DNA of 11,602 nucleotides from Miltoncostaeaceae bacterium (GTDB lineage: Bacteria > Actinomycetota > Thermoleophilia > Miltoncostaeales > Miltoncostaeaceae). Each line of letters opens with the position of its first letter. The stretch's first letter is position 1. The notes below the pieces were generated by a model. It did not search any database. It worked only from the letters and a program-made list of their open reading frames with translations, and was not told the DNA's origin. Where the stretch lies: NCBI GenBank assembly GCA_030598075.1, contig JAUVQP010000029.1:1-11602 (forward strand). Reading direction: 5' to 3'. A program made the position numbers and the translations under genes. Positions 1-5,586 of the stretch are shown one piece after another.

Positions 1-758
1 ACGATCGTCGCTCCTCCCGCCGTGTCCAGGTGGAACGAGATCAGCAGCCCGACGAAGACCGATGCGACCCCGATGACCCCGGCAATGGCCATCATCGAGC
101 CCACGCGCCGCGCGAGCAGCGATGCGGCCGCCGGCGGCGCCATGAGCATTCCGAAGACGAGGAGCGTGCCAACGACCTGAAACGACGCGACGACCACGAA
201 GGCCACCAGCCCCATCATGGCCAGATGGGTCATGCGGGGGGAGAACCCCGCCGCGCGAGCCGTGTCGGGATCGAACGCCAGAAGCAGGAAGGGGCGGGTC
301 AAGACAAGCGCCACCGCGACGGTCACCCCGGCCACCGCGAGCTGGGTCCAGACATCGCCCCAGAGCACCCCGAGGATGTCTCCGAAGAGAATCGTCGTCA
401 GGTCGCCGCGAAAGCTGTCCGACCGCGACACGATCACCACGCCGAGCGCCAGCATGGCCACGAACATCAGGCCCACCGCGGCGTCTCCGGCCAGACGAGA
501 GCGTCGGGCGATGGCGTCGACCCCGGCGACCATCACCGCCGCCCCCACCGCGGCACCGGCGATCCCCGGCAGTCCGAGGAGGAGCGCCGCCGCGATCCCC
601 GGGATGACCCCGTGCGCGAGGGCGTCGGTGATGAACGCGAAGCCCCGCAGCACGACGAAGGTTCCGACCACGGCGGCGGGGATGGCCACGAGGACTCCCG
701 CGACGAGAGCCCGCTGCATGAACGGGTTGTCCAGAAAGGGGCCCAGAAGGGCGTCCAC
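1..758 (-). CDS. Zinc/manganese-type ABC transporter permease (ZnuB/AztB family), 3' end cut by window
   Basis: This is an integral membrane permease of the ABC-3 (ZnuB/TroC/AztB) family, which moves a divalent metal, probably zinc, across the cytoplasmic membrane. The 252 full codons visible are strongly hydrophobic, with membrane segments at roughly residues 15-38, 52-79, 92-111, 137-155, 174-203 and 220-242. Family signatures include DALAHGVIPG (45-54), LFGDILGV (124-131) and VVGTLLVFGMLMAPPAAA (195-212). The wording is closest to AztB-type permeases as I remember them. The start is GTG at 758, because GGGAGG (767-772, read on the minus strand) lies 8 nt upstream and the gap to the preceding gene's stop is only 5 nt. 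That spacing implies one operon with the binding-protein gene. About 30-40 C-terminal residues are missing at the window edge. No ATPase gene is seen between binding protein and permease, so it must lie beyond the window or elsewhere. Zinc specificity is inferred from neighbours. Confidence 0.92.
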   Translation of the reverse strand, partial: MDALLGPFLDNPFMQRALVAGVLVAIPAAVVGTFVVLRGFAFITDALAHGVIPGIAAALLLGLPGIAGAAVGAAVMVAGVDAIARRSRLAGDAAVGLMFVAMLALGVVIVSRSDSFRGDLTTILFGDILGVLWGDVWTQLAVAGVTVAVALVLTRPFLLLAFDPDTARAAGFSPRMTHLAMMGLVAFVVVASFQVVGTLLVFGMLMAPPAAASLLARRVGSMMAIAGVIGVASVFVGLLISFHLDTAGGATI

Positions 759-763
759 CCTCC

Positions 764-1663
764 CTACCTCCCGTCGAGCCCGTCGACGAGCGCGTCCGCC
801 AGCCCGGTGAGGTGCTCCTCATAGGACGCCGTCCCCGGACCGAAGCTCTCGGTGTGGACGGTGACCACCTGCACGCCCGTCTCGTCCGCGATCGCCGCGA
901 GGACCCCTCGCGTCGTGCCCGGCTCGGCGACGATGGCCTTCGCGCCGCGCGCCTCGATCACCTCCGTCACGCTGGCGATGTCCGCCGCGCTGACCTGAGC
1001 GCTCGCCGAGAGGCTCGGGAGGACCGTTCCCACGACCTCGAAGTCGTAGCGGTCCGCGAAGTAGCCCATCGAACGGTGGCCGGTGACGATGCGCCGCTCG
1101 TCGGGGGCGAGCCTGGCCGTCCGCTCGGTGATGCGCTCGTCCAGCTCCCGCAGGCGCGCCGCCGTCGCGGTGGGCGCGTCGCCGACGGCCACGCCCCCAT
1201 CTTCGAGGGCGGTCCCCAGCGCCAGGGCGACCGCGGCCATCCGAAGGGGGTCCAGGACGATGTGTGGGTCGACCGATCCGTCGGGCCCTTCGCTCAGCTC
1301 CACGTGCTCCGTGGCCGCGAAGACAGCCACGCCGTCCGCCCGGGCCGCGTCGAGCGAGGACCGCAGCCCCTCCTCCAGGCCCTCGCCGTTTGTGACGAGC
1401 AGCGCCGCGCCGGACATCTTCGCCAGATCGCGCGCCGAAGGCTGATGGTCGTGAGGGTCGGCCCCGCTCGGAAGGATGACCTCGACTCGGGCGCTCGCGC
1501 CGACGACGTCCGACACCAGAGCGCCCAGGATGGGAGTGGTCGCCACGACCACCGGACGATCGCCGCCGTCGCCGCCCCGGCCGCAACCCGCGGCGGCGGC
1601 AAGAAGAATCAGAAGCAGCGGGGCGGCTTGCCACCACCGGTGCGGGACGGCTGTCGTGCGGAT
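764..1663 (-). CDS. Zinc-binding lipoprotein of the metal ABC transporter (ZnuA/AztC family), apparent ATC start
   Basis: This is the solute-binding protein that captures metal outside the cytoplasmic membrane and hands it to the adjacent permease. Read from ATC 1663 it has 299 residues. It has an n-region with Arg2 and Arg9, a hydrophobic stretch (14-25) and a lipobox ending AAGC, so Cys27 would be lipidated. Metal-ligand positions of cluster A-I proteins are visible: PHDHQP (His71), DPHIVLDP (His134) and TGHRSMGYF (His196). An acidic residue near the C-terminus (Glu272 in TESFG) may be the fourth ligand. There is no long His-rich loop. No ATG, GTG or TTG occurs in frame between the upstream stop and the signal peptide. 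ATC 1663 is chosen because GAGGGG (1670-1675) ends 6 nt upstream and it gives a complete lipoprotein signal. GTG 1552 would delete the signal. CTG 1618 is an alternative, and a sequencing error is possible. A Zur/Fur-type palindrome lies about 50 bp upstream. Confidence 0.88.
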   Translation of the reverse strand: MRTTAVPHRWWQAAPLLLILLAAAAGCGRGGDGGDRPVVVATTPILGALVSDVVGASARVEVILPSGADPHDHQPSARDLAKMSGAALLVTNGEGLEEGLRSSLDAARADGVAVFAATEHVELSEGPDGSVDPHIVLDPLRMAAVALALGTALEDGGVAVGDAPTATAARLRELDERITERTARLAPDERRIVTGHRSMGYFADRYDFEVVGTVLPSLSASAQVSAADIASVTEVIEARGAKAIVAEPGTTRGVLAAIADETGVQVVTVHTESFGPGTASYEEHLTGLADALVDGLDGR

Positions 1664-1709
1664 GCTGGGCCCCTCGTCACCACGCGCGGGTACGGGGCGG
1701 GGAGCTTAG

Positions 1710-1724
1710 CAATAATGATTATCG
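1710..1724 (-). promoter_or_regulatory. Putative Zur/Fur box upstream of the zinc-binding lipoprotein gene
   Basis: An AT-rich island in otherwise GC-rich DNA holds the perfect palindrome ATAAT-G-ATTAT (1712-1722). Within a 15-bp 7-1-7 frame it matches the Fur-family pattern TGATAAT-N-ATTATCA except at the outer positions. Read towards the lipoprotein gene it contains GATAAT (1723-1718), a plausible -10 element, so a bound repressor would block transcription. It lies between the rpmG stop and the lipoprotein start, so it would directly control the transporter operon rather than rpmG. A Fur/Zur-family gene is encoded at 3141-3590. Whether zinc or iron is the effector cannot be told from the box alone; zinc is inferred from the transporter. 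Confidence 0.7.
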
Positions 1725-1733
1725 TTCCTTCCA

Positions 1734-1753
1734 CGGCCACCTTCATGTGGCCG
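1734..1753 (-). terminator. Hairpin after rpmG, possible terminator
   Basis: A perfect 7-bp inverted repeat, CGGCCAC and GTGGCCG with a 6-nt loop, lies 12 nt beyond the rpmG stop codon. It sits between rpmG and the Zur-type box of the transporter operon. No T-run follows it on the minus strand, so it is not a canonical intrinsic terminator. It could be a weak terminator or a 3'-end stabilising hairpin that separates rpmG from the transporter operon. Confidence 0.35.
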
Positions 1754-1764
1754 CGGGTTCCGCG

Positions 1765-1929
1765 CTAGCGCGCCTCTTTGTAGAGGACGTGCTTGCGAGC
1801 GACCGGGTCGTACTTCTTCATCTCGATCCGGTCGGGGTTGTTCCGCTTGCTCTTGGTCGTCATGTACACGTGGCCGGTCCCTGCGGTGGACACCATGCGA
1901 ATGCCGACCCTGACGCCTGTCCTGCCCAT
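1765..1929 (-). CDS. rpmG: 50S ribosomal protein L33, cysteine-free (zinc-independent) form
   Basis: L33 is a small protein of the large ribosomal subunit near the E site. The 54-residue product has the family core STAGTGHVYMTTKSKRNNPD followed by KKYDPVARKHVLYKEAR. Zinc-binding L33 carries CxxC pairs near the start and in the YCPRC-like segment. Here those positions are non-cysteine and the protein has no cysteine, so it is a C- form. The start is ATG 1929, with GAGGGGAG (1936-1943) 6 nt upstream. Earlier in-frame starts would add an atypical extension. It is divergent from rpmB, with a 114-bp intergenic region. C- L33 genes in actinobacteria are often zinc-repressed paralogues. No Zur box is evident in its own upstream region, so zinc control of this gene is inferred from the neighbourhood only. 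Confidence 0.95.
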   Translation of the reverse strand: MGRTGVRVGIRMVSTAGTGHVYMTTKSKRNNPDRIEMKKYDPVARKHVLYKEAR

Positions 1930-1935
1930 CGCGCG

Positions 1936-1962
1936 CTCCCCTCGTTGCGACCCGGCACTGTA
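1936..1962 (-). promoter_or_regulatory. rpmG ribosome-binding site and possible -10 element
   Basis: On the minus strand, TACAGT (1962-1957) fits the actinobacterial TAnnnT -10 pattern and would start transcription a short distance upstream of the Shine-Dalgarno run GAGGGGAG (1943-1936). No good -35 hexamer is visible 16-18 bp upstream. The Shine-Dalgarno assignment is firm; the promoter is tentative. Confidence 0.35.
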
Positions 1963-2043
1963 GCCCACGCCCCGCGCTCGCGCGATCCGCCGGCCGCCCA
2001 TGCGCTAACCTCCTCGGCTCACTCGGAACGAGGACGTCGACGG

Positions 2044-2280
2044 ATGTCAAGAGTCTGCCAGGTCACCGGTCGCCGACCGAAGGCCGGGAACAATCGATCG
2101 CACTCCATGCGCGCAACCAAGCGCCGCTTCATGCCCAACGTGCAGAAGCGCCGCTTCTGGGTTGCCAGCGAGAACCGGTACGTCCATCTGACGGTCAGCG
2201 CGCGGGGGCTCAAGCGGATCGACAAGCTCGGCATCGAGAGCGTTCTCAGGGAGCTTCGCGCCCGGGGCGAGAAGGTCTGA
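2044..2280 (+). CDS. rpmB: 50S ribosomal protein L28, zinc-independent (C-) form
   Basis: L28 is a structural protein of the large ribosomal subunit. The 78-residue product begins MSRVCQVTGRRP, continues with the NNRSHS and RRFMPNVQKRRFW segments, and ends ELRARGEKV, as in the E. coli-type protein. It has a single cysteine and lacks the CxxC pairs of zinc-binding actinobacterial L28, so it is a C- form. The start is ATG 2044, with GAGGA (2030-2034) 9 nt upstream. It is divergent from rpmG. In several actinobacteria C- L28 and C- L33 genes are paired, and are induced when Zur loses zinc. I see no Zur-type palindrome in the 1930-2043 intergenic region. The protein reads closer to proteobacterial L28 than I would expect in a core actinobacterial gene, which fits its being a secondary, possibly transferred, copy. 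Confidence 0.95.
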   Translation: MSRVCQVTGRRPKAGNNRSHSMRATKRRFMPNVQKRRFWVASENRYVHLTVSARGLKRIDKLGIESVLRELRARGEKV

Positions 2281-2326
2281 CGGTGTCCCGCCGGCGGGGC
2301 GAGCCGGAACCGCGGACGCGTCGATA

Positions 2327-3103
2327 GTGGTCTGCTGTCCGGCCGACGCCGAGCTTCAGCGTGAGACGATCGCGTGGGAGGAGCACGACAACGTCCGGTT
2401 CACGCGCGAGTACACCGCCCCGCTCCTCGTCCGCCTGATCGGGCCGCCGTCGGGCGGCGGGTCCGTGCTGTCGGTCGGGTGCGGCGTCGGCACCGACGTA
2501 GAGACGTTGGCCGGGCTCGGCTGGGACGCGCACGGTGTGGAGCCGGGCTACCGCAAGAGCGCGTTCGCGCAGCGCTCCGTCCCGGAGCGCCTTCACGTCG
2601 GGGATGGGCGGGACCTGCCGTTCGAGGATGCCCGCTTCGACGCGATCACCTCCTACGGGGTCATCGAGCACGTCGGCGCCGTGGGCGACACGGTCCAGGT
2701 GCACTCCGACGTCTGGGAGCAGCGCGTGTCCTACGCCCGCGAGTGCGCCCGCGTGGTCGGCCCCGGCGGCGTCATGATCATCTCGACGCCCAACCGCCTC
2801 CATCCCGCCGACTATTTCCACTCGCCCAACCGGTTCGGCATGCGGTGGCACAGCCCGCGCGAGCGCTTCTCGCTGAGCTTCGCCGACATCCGCCGCCTGT
2901 TCGTGGACGAGGCCGGCTGTCGCGGAGTCCGCCCGTTGGGGATGCGGAACGCCTTCGTGTTCCACCGCGTCCGTCGGCACGCGTGGGGACGTCTTCTCAC
3001 CCCGCTCACCCGCGCCGCCCTCGGCGCGACCGGCGTCCGGGCGCTGGCGCCGCTCGCTCGCTCGCCGCTCAACCCCTTTCTCGTCGTGAGGGTCGACCGC
3101 TAG
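2327..3103 (+). CDS. Class I SAM-dependent methyltransferase
   Basis: This is a predicted cytosolic methyltransferase that uses S-adenosylmethionine; its substrate is unknown. The 258-residue protein has a Rossmann-type SAM core. Motif I is VLSVGCGVGTD (47-57). The acidic residue ending strand 2 is Glu72 in GVEP. GDGRDLPFEDARFDAI (92-107) resembles the motif around the adenine-contacting acid, and SYGVIEHV (109-116) is the post-motif seen in Methyltransf_11/UbiE-UbiG-like enzymes. The C-terminal 90 residues are basic and diverge from the core family. The start is GTG 2327, which overlaps by 1 nt the stop of a 14-codon frame beginning just after rpmB (see findings). No strong Shine-Dalgarno lies before it. 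It lies 46 nt after rpmB and 37 nt before the Fur/Zur gene on the same strand, so one transcript is plausible. A link to zinc is not evident from its sequence. Confidence 0.85.
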   Translation: MVCCPADAELQRETIAWEEHDNVRFTREYTAPLLVRLIGPPSGGGSVLSVGCGVGTDVETLAGLGWDAHGVEPGYRKSAFAQRSVPERLHVGDGRDLPFEDARFDAITSYGVIEHVGAVGDTVQVHSDVWEQRVSYARECARVVGPGGVMIISTPNRLHPADYFHSPNRFGMRWHSPRERFSLSFADIRRLFVDEAGCRGVRPLGMRNAFVFHRVRRHAWGRLLTPLTRAALGATGVRALAPLARSPLNPFLVVRVDR

Positions 3104-3140
3104 TGCTCCCGACGGGGCAGTAGCTCGGTCGCGGACAGCC

Positions 3141-3590
3141 TTGGGTGAGCGCCACGAGCACGCCGGCTGGGCCCGCCACGCGCGCGGCGTGGCCGACTCG
3201 GTCGGGCGCCGCTCCGGCGGCGCGCGCACGGCGATCGTCGACGAGCTGGCGGCGCTGGGCTGCTGCGCGTCTCCGCAGGAGCTCCACGACCGCCTGCGCG
3301 CGGAGGGTCGCAGCGTCGGCATCGCGAGCGTCTATCGGGTGCTCGACGAGCTTTCCGGGCTCGGCCTCGTCCAGCGCGTGGATCTCGGGGACGGCGTGGC
3401 GCGGTTTGAGCCGATCGAGCTGACCGGAGAGCATCACCATCATCTTGTCTGCGTCGGCTGTGGCGCGATCGAGCCGTTCGACGATCCGGAGCTCGAGCGG
3501 GCAATCGACCGGGCGGCCGGGCGCACGGCCTTCGCCGTCGACGGCCACGACGTCGTGCTGCGCGGACACTGCTCCGACTGCGCCGCCTGA
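3141..3590 (+). CDS. zur: Fur-family metalloregulator, probable zinc-uptake repressor Zur
   Basis: This is a DNA-binding repressor that senses a metal ion. The 149-residue protein has the Fur winged-helix domain, with recognition helix GIASVYRVLDEL (60-71), followed by the dimerisation and metal domain. EHHHHLVCVGCG (97-108) and RGHCSDC (141-147) supply the two CxxC pairs of the structural zinc site. His98-101, His136 and Glu90 are candidate regulatory ligands. The HHHHLVC and terminal CSDC pattern resembles actinobacterial Zur. However, the regulatory Cys found in many Zur proteins before the His cluster is replaced by RFEP, so Fur- or PerR-type sensing cannot be excluded. Zur is favoured because a zinc-type transporter, a Fur-family box and C- ribosomal proteins lie within 2.5 kb. 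The start is TTG 3141, with only a weak upstream purine run. GTG 3189 is an alternative, but it would leave only about 28 residues before the ASPQELHD helix. Confidence 0.85.
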   Translation: MGERHEHAGWARHARGVADSVGRRSGGARTAIVDELAALGCCASPQELHDRLRAEGRSVGIASVYRVLDELSGLGLVQRVDLGDGVARFEPIELTGEHHHHLVCVGCGAIEPFDDPELERAIDRAAGRTAFAVDGHDVVLRGHCSDCAA

Positions 3591-3912
3591 GCCGGAATGG
3601 CCGGCGTTGCCCCTCTTTCGGGGGATGTCAAGGCCTCTGTGCGCCGCCGATGGTCGTCACTGACAGGGAGACGAGCCGGGAAACCGCTCGACTCGCGGGA
3701 CAGCCGGGGGCGGCTCTCCCGTAGGCGGGCACGCGCGAGCGCCGCATGGCGCTCGCCGTCGCCCGCCCGGTCGCCAAGCCCGCGACGAGAGTTCCCGGCG
3801 TGGAGGCATTGAGCCTCCGCCAGGCCGGTGCGTCGATCGGGTCCGTGCCGGTCGCCGGGCTCCGCGGGCATCGCTCGCCGCGGCGGAGCGGCAGAGCGGC
3901 GCGGGGTGCCGC
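3591..3912 (+). other. Gene-free interval with nested inverted repeats, candidate structured RNA
   Basis: No convincing coding sequence fills this 322-bp interval. It contains a cluster of perfect or near-perfect inverted repeats. GGGAG (3666-3670) pairs with CTCCC (3716-3720) and encloses two hairpins. The first is CGAGC-C-GG around a GAAA loop (3672-3690), and the second is AGCCG-GGGG-CGGCT (3702-3715). Next is a long hairpin at 3724-3767, then GTGGAGGC-ATTGA-GCCTCCGC (3800-3820). A CCCC/GGGG hairpin (3610-3623) follows the Fur/Zur stop but lacks a T-run. The GNRA loop exists only when read on the plus strand, which hints at a plus-strand RNA or 5' leader for the epimerase gene. I do not recognise a known riboswitch, SRP RNA or RNase P signature. 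Confidence 0.4.
3724..3767. repeat. Long interrupted hairpin, 19 bp of stem around a GCAT loop
   Basis: GGCGGGC (3724-3730) pairs with GCCCGCC (3761-3767), ACG (3731-3733) with CGT (3757-3759), and GCGAGCGCC (3735-3743) with GGCGCTCGC (3748-3756). This gives 19 base pairs with one unpaired C on each arm and a 4-nt loop. No T-run follows on either strand. It could be a factor-dependent termination or stability hairpin, part of a structured RNA, or one copy of a dispersed palindromic repeat. Chance is less likely than usual because all three stem blocks are perfect, but high GC content raises the background. Confidence 0.6.
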
Positions 3913-4650
3913 ATGAGCCTGGAGGCCCTGCCTCGGGCGGCCGCATCCGGGCTGCCGTGGCTCGCCGTCGAGGAGATGCGCGAGGTCGACCGGATCATGA
4001 TCGAGGAGCTCGGCATCGTCTTGACGCAGATGATGGAGAACGCCGGACGCAACCTCGCGGTCGTCGCCCGGGCGCTTCTTGGGGGTTCGGCCGCCGGGCG
4101 CACGGTCGCCGTGCTCGTCGGCGGCGGCGGAAACGGCGGCGGCGGGATGGTGGCCGCGCGCCACCTCGCCGTGGCCGGCGCCCGCGTCGTCGTGTGCTGC
4201 AGCGCCCCTTCGGACGATCTGGCGGAGGTTCCGCGTCGCCAAGCGCAGATCCTCCGCGCGATGGGCGTTCCGGTCCTCGTGGGTGCGACGAGGGAGATCC
4301 GCCGGTCCGAACTGGTCGTCGACGCGGTCCTCGGCTACAGCCTTCGCGGGGCTCCCCGCGGCACGGCCGCAGATCTCCTCGCCGCCGCGGCCGGTGCGCG
4401 GGTGCTCGCTCTCGATGTGCCTTCGGGCGTCGAGCTCTCGACCGGAACCGCGTTCGACGGGGCCCTTCGCGCGACCGTGACCATGACCCTCGCGGCTCCC
4501 AAGGAGGGGCTCCGCGCTCCCGGTGCCGTCGAGCGGGTCGGCCGGCTGCTTCTGGCGGACATCTCGGTGCCCCCCGCGGTATACGGCCGGCTGGGCCACC
4601 GCGCTCCCCCGTTCGGGGCCGGGCCGTTACTGCGAGTGGGTCCGGGGTAG
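3913..4650 (+). CDS. nnrE: Stand-alone NAD(P)H-hydrate epimerase (YjeF N-terminal domain)
   Basis: This cytosolic enzyme interconverts the R and S epimers of hydrated NADH and NADPH so that the damaged cofactor can be repaired by the partner dehydratase. The 245-residue protein covers only the YjeF_N domain. VEEMREVDRIMIEELGI (19-35) and MMENAGRNLA (40-49) form the N-terminal signature. The nucleotide-binding glycine loop is GGGGNGGGGMVAARHL (70-85). DAVLGYSLRG (137-146) provides the conserved Asp. DVPSGVELSTG (168-178) and APKEGL (195-200) follow. The usual NNGGDG loop reads GNGGGG, a variant I associate with stand-alone actinobacterial epimerases. There is no C-terminal dehydratase domain, in contrast to E. 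coli Nnr, so the dehydratase must be encoded elsewhere. ATG 3913 has a GGGG-rich Shine-Dalgarno about 7 nt upstream. It is 36 nt upstream of the hydrolase gene and probably cotranscribed. Confidence 0.88.
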   Translation: MSLEALPRAAASGLPWLAVEEMREVDRIMIEELGIVLTQMMENAGRNLAVVARALLGGSAAGRTVAVLVGGGGNGGGGMVAARHLAVAGARVVVCCSAPSDDLAEVPRRQAQILRAMGVPVLVGATREIRRSELVVDAVLGYSLRGAPRGTAADLLAAAAGARVLALDVPSGVELSTGTAFDGALRATVTMTLAAPKEGLRAPGAVERVGRLLLADISVPPAVYGRLGHRAPPFGAGPLLRVGPG

Positions 4651-4686
4651 GGTCGACGCAGGACACGCATCGAGCGGGGAGAGGCG

Positions 4687-5586
4687 ATGGCGCGCGGCGC
4701 CGAGGTCGGGATGCGACGCGTCGGGGTGGGGGAGGTGCGCCTCGCCGTCCGCGAGAGCGGCGAGGGAGAGCCGGTGATCATGCTGCACGGTTTTCCCGAG
4801 CTCTGGTACTCGTGGCGTCACCAGCTGCCGGCTCTCGCTGACGCCGGCTACCGCGCGATCGCGCCCGACCTGCGCGGCTACGGCGCCTCGGACCGCCCCA
4901 CGACGGTCCGGGACTACGCGCTCCCCGCGCTGGCCGGCGACATAGCCGGCCTCGTCCGGGCGCTGGGCGAGGAGAGCGCGCACCTCGTAGGCCACGACTG
5001 GGGCGGCAGTCTCTGCTGGGTGCTCGCGGCGCGCCAGCCGCGGCTCGTGCGGTCGCTGGCGATCCTCAACTCGCCCCACCCCGTGGCCTCCGCGGAGGCG
5101 CGCCAAGTCCGCGAGCAGCAGCAGCGCAGCTGGTACATGCTCCTCTTCCAGTTCGCGGGGGTCGCCGAGGCGTGGCTCTCCGCCGACGACTTCGCGAACA
5201 TGCGCTCCTTCGTCTTCGACGACGCTGCTCCCGGCACGTTCGGCGACGAGGACCGCGAGCGGTTTCTCGCTCCGCTCCGTCGCGATGGAGCGCTCACGGC
5301 GGCGCTCAATTACTACCGCGCCAACATCCCGCCCGCGAGCTGGATCGGATCCCCGCCCGAACTACCGTCGATCACCGTGCCGACCACCATCATCTGGGGT
5401 GAGGACGACACGTACATGAGCCCCGTGCTGCTCGAGCGCTCCATGGAGCTCGTGGCCGGGCCGCTCACGGTCGAGAGGCTCCCCGGCGTGAGCCACTGGG
5501 TGCAGCAGGAGGTGCCGGACCGGGTCAACGGTCTGCTCTTGGAGCACCTCTCGCGCTGCGCGAAACCGACCCGATCGGCGCCCTAG
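4687..5586 (+). CDS. Alpha/beta hydrolase, epoxide-hydrolase-like
   Basis: This is a predicted soluble alpha/beta-fold hydrolase of the epoxide hydrolase/haloalkane dehalogenase group. The 299-residue protein has the oxyanion motif HGFPE (34-38), and DLRGYGASDRP (61-71) is typical of epoxide hydrolases. The nucleophile elbow GHDWGG gives Asp104. The charge-relay acid lies in WGEDDTY (Asp240 or Asp241), and the base is His270 in GVSHWVQQEVPDRVN. Cap-domain tyrosines Tyr150 and Tyr209/210 could be the pair that activates the epoxide oxygen, which favours epoxide hydrolase over dehalogenase. The substrate is unknown. The start is ATG 4687, with GGGGAGAGG 3-4 nt upstream. It follows the epimerase gene by 36 nt. 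The gene ends in a CTAG that also contains the stop of the convergent gene, leaving no intergenic terminator. Confidence 0.88.
   Translation: MARGAEVGMRRVGVGEVRLAVRESGEGEPVIMLHGFPELWYSWRHQLPALADAGYRAIAPDLRGYGASDRPTTVRDYALPALAGDIAGLVRALGEESAHLVGHDWGGSLCWVLAARQPRLVRSLAILNSPHPVASAEARQVREQQQRSWYMLLFQFAGVAEAWLSADDFANMRSFVFDDAAPGTFGDEDRERFLAPLRRDGALTAALNYYRANIPPASWIGSPPELPSITVPTTIIWGEDDTYMSPVLLERSMELVAGPLTVERLPGVSHWVQQEVPDRVNGLLLEHLSRCAKPTRSAP

Noticed and set aside
30..824. Plus-strand open frames opposite the permease gene
   Set aside because: One is almost wholly charged residues and the other is Ala/Thr/Arg low complexity. The minus strand encodes a coherent membrane protein.
819..1637. Minus-strand alternative frame starting GTG GTG GCA inside the lipoprotein gene
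   Set aside because: The product is Arg-rich low complexity, whereas the neighbouring frame carries the lipobox and metal-ligand motifs.
3610..3623. CCCC/GGGG hairpin after the Fur/Zur gene as an intrinsic terminator
   Set aside because: The stem is only 4 bp and no T-run follows, so it is noted only as part of the structured interval.
3661..3770. Cobalamin riboswitch, SRP RNA or RNase P RNA in the structured interval
   Set aside because: The conserved cores I know for these RNAs are not present in the sequence, and the interval is too short for RNase P RNA.
3746..3916. 56-codon plus-strand frame starting in the hairpin loop and overlapping the nnrE start as ATGA
   Set aside because: It has no ribosome-binding site, low-complexity Ala/Arg/Gly composition, and its start is buried in a strong hairpin. 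It could be a coupling leader but there is no positive support.
3628..4599. Long minus-strand frame spanning the structured interval and nnrE
   Set aside because: No motif is present, the composition is biased, and it is antisense to a clear epimerase.
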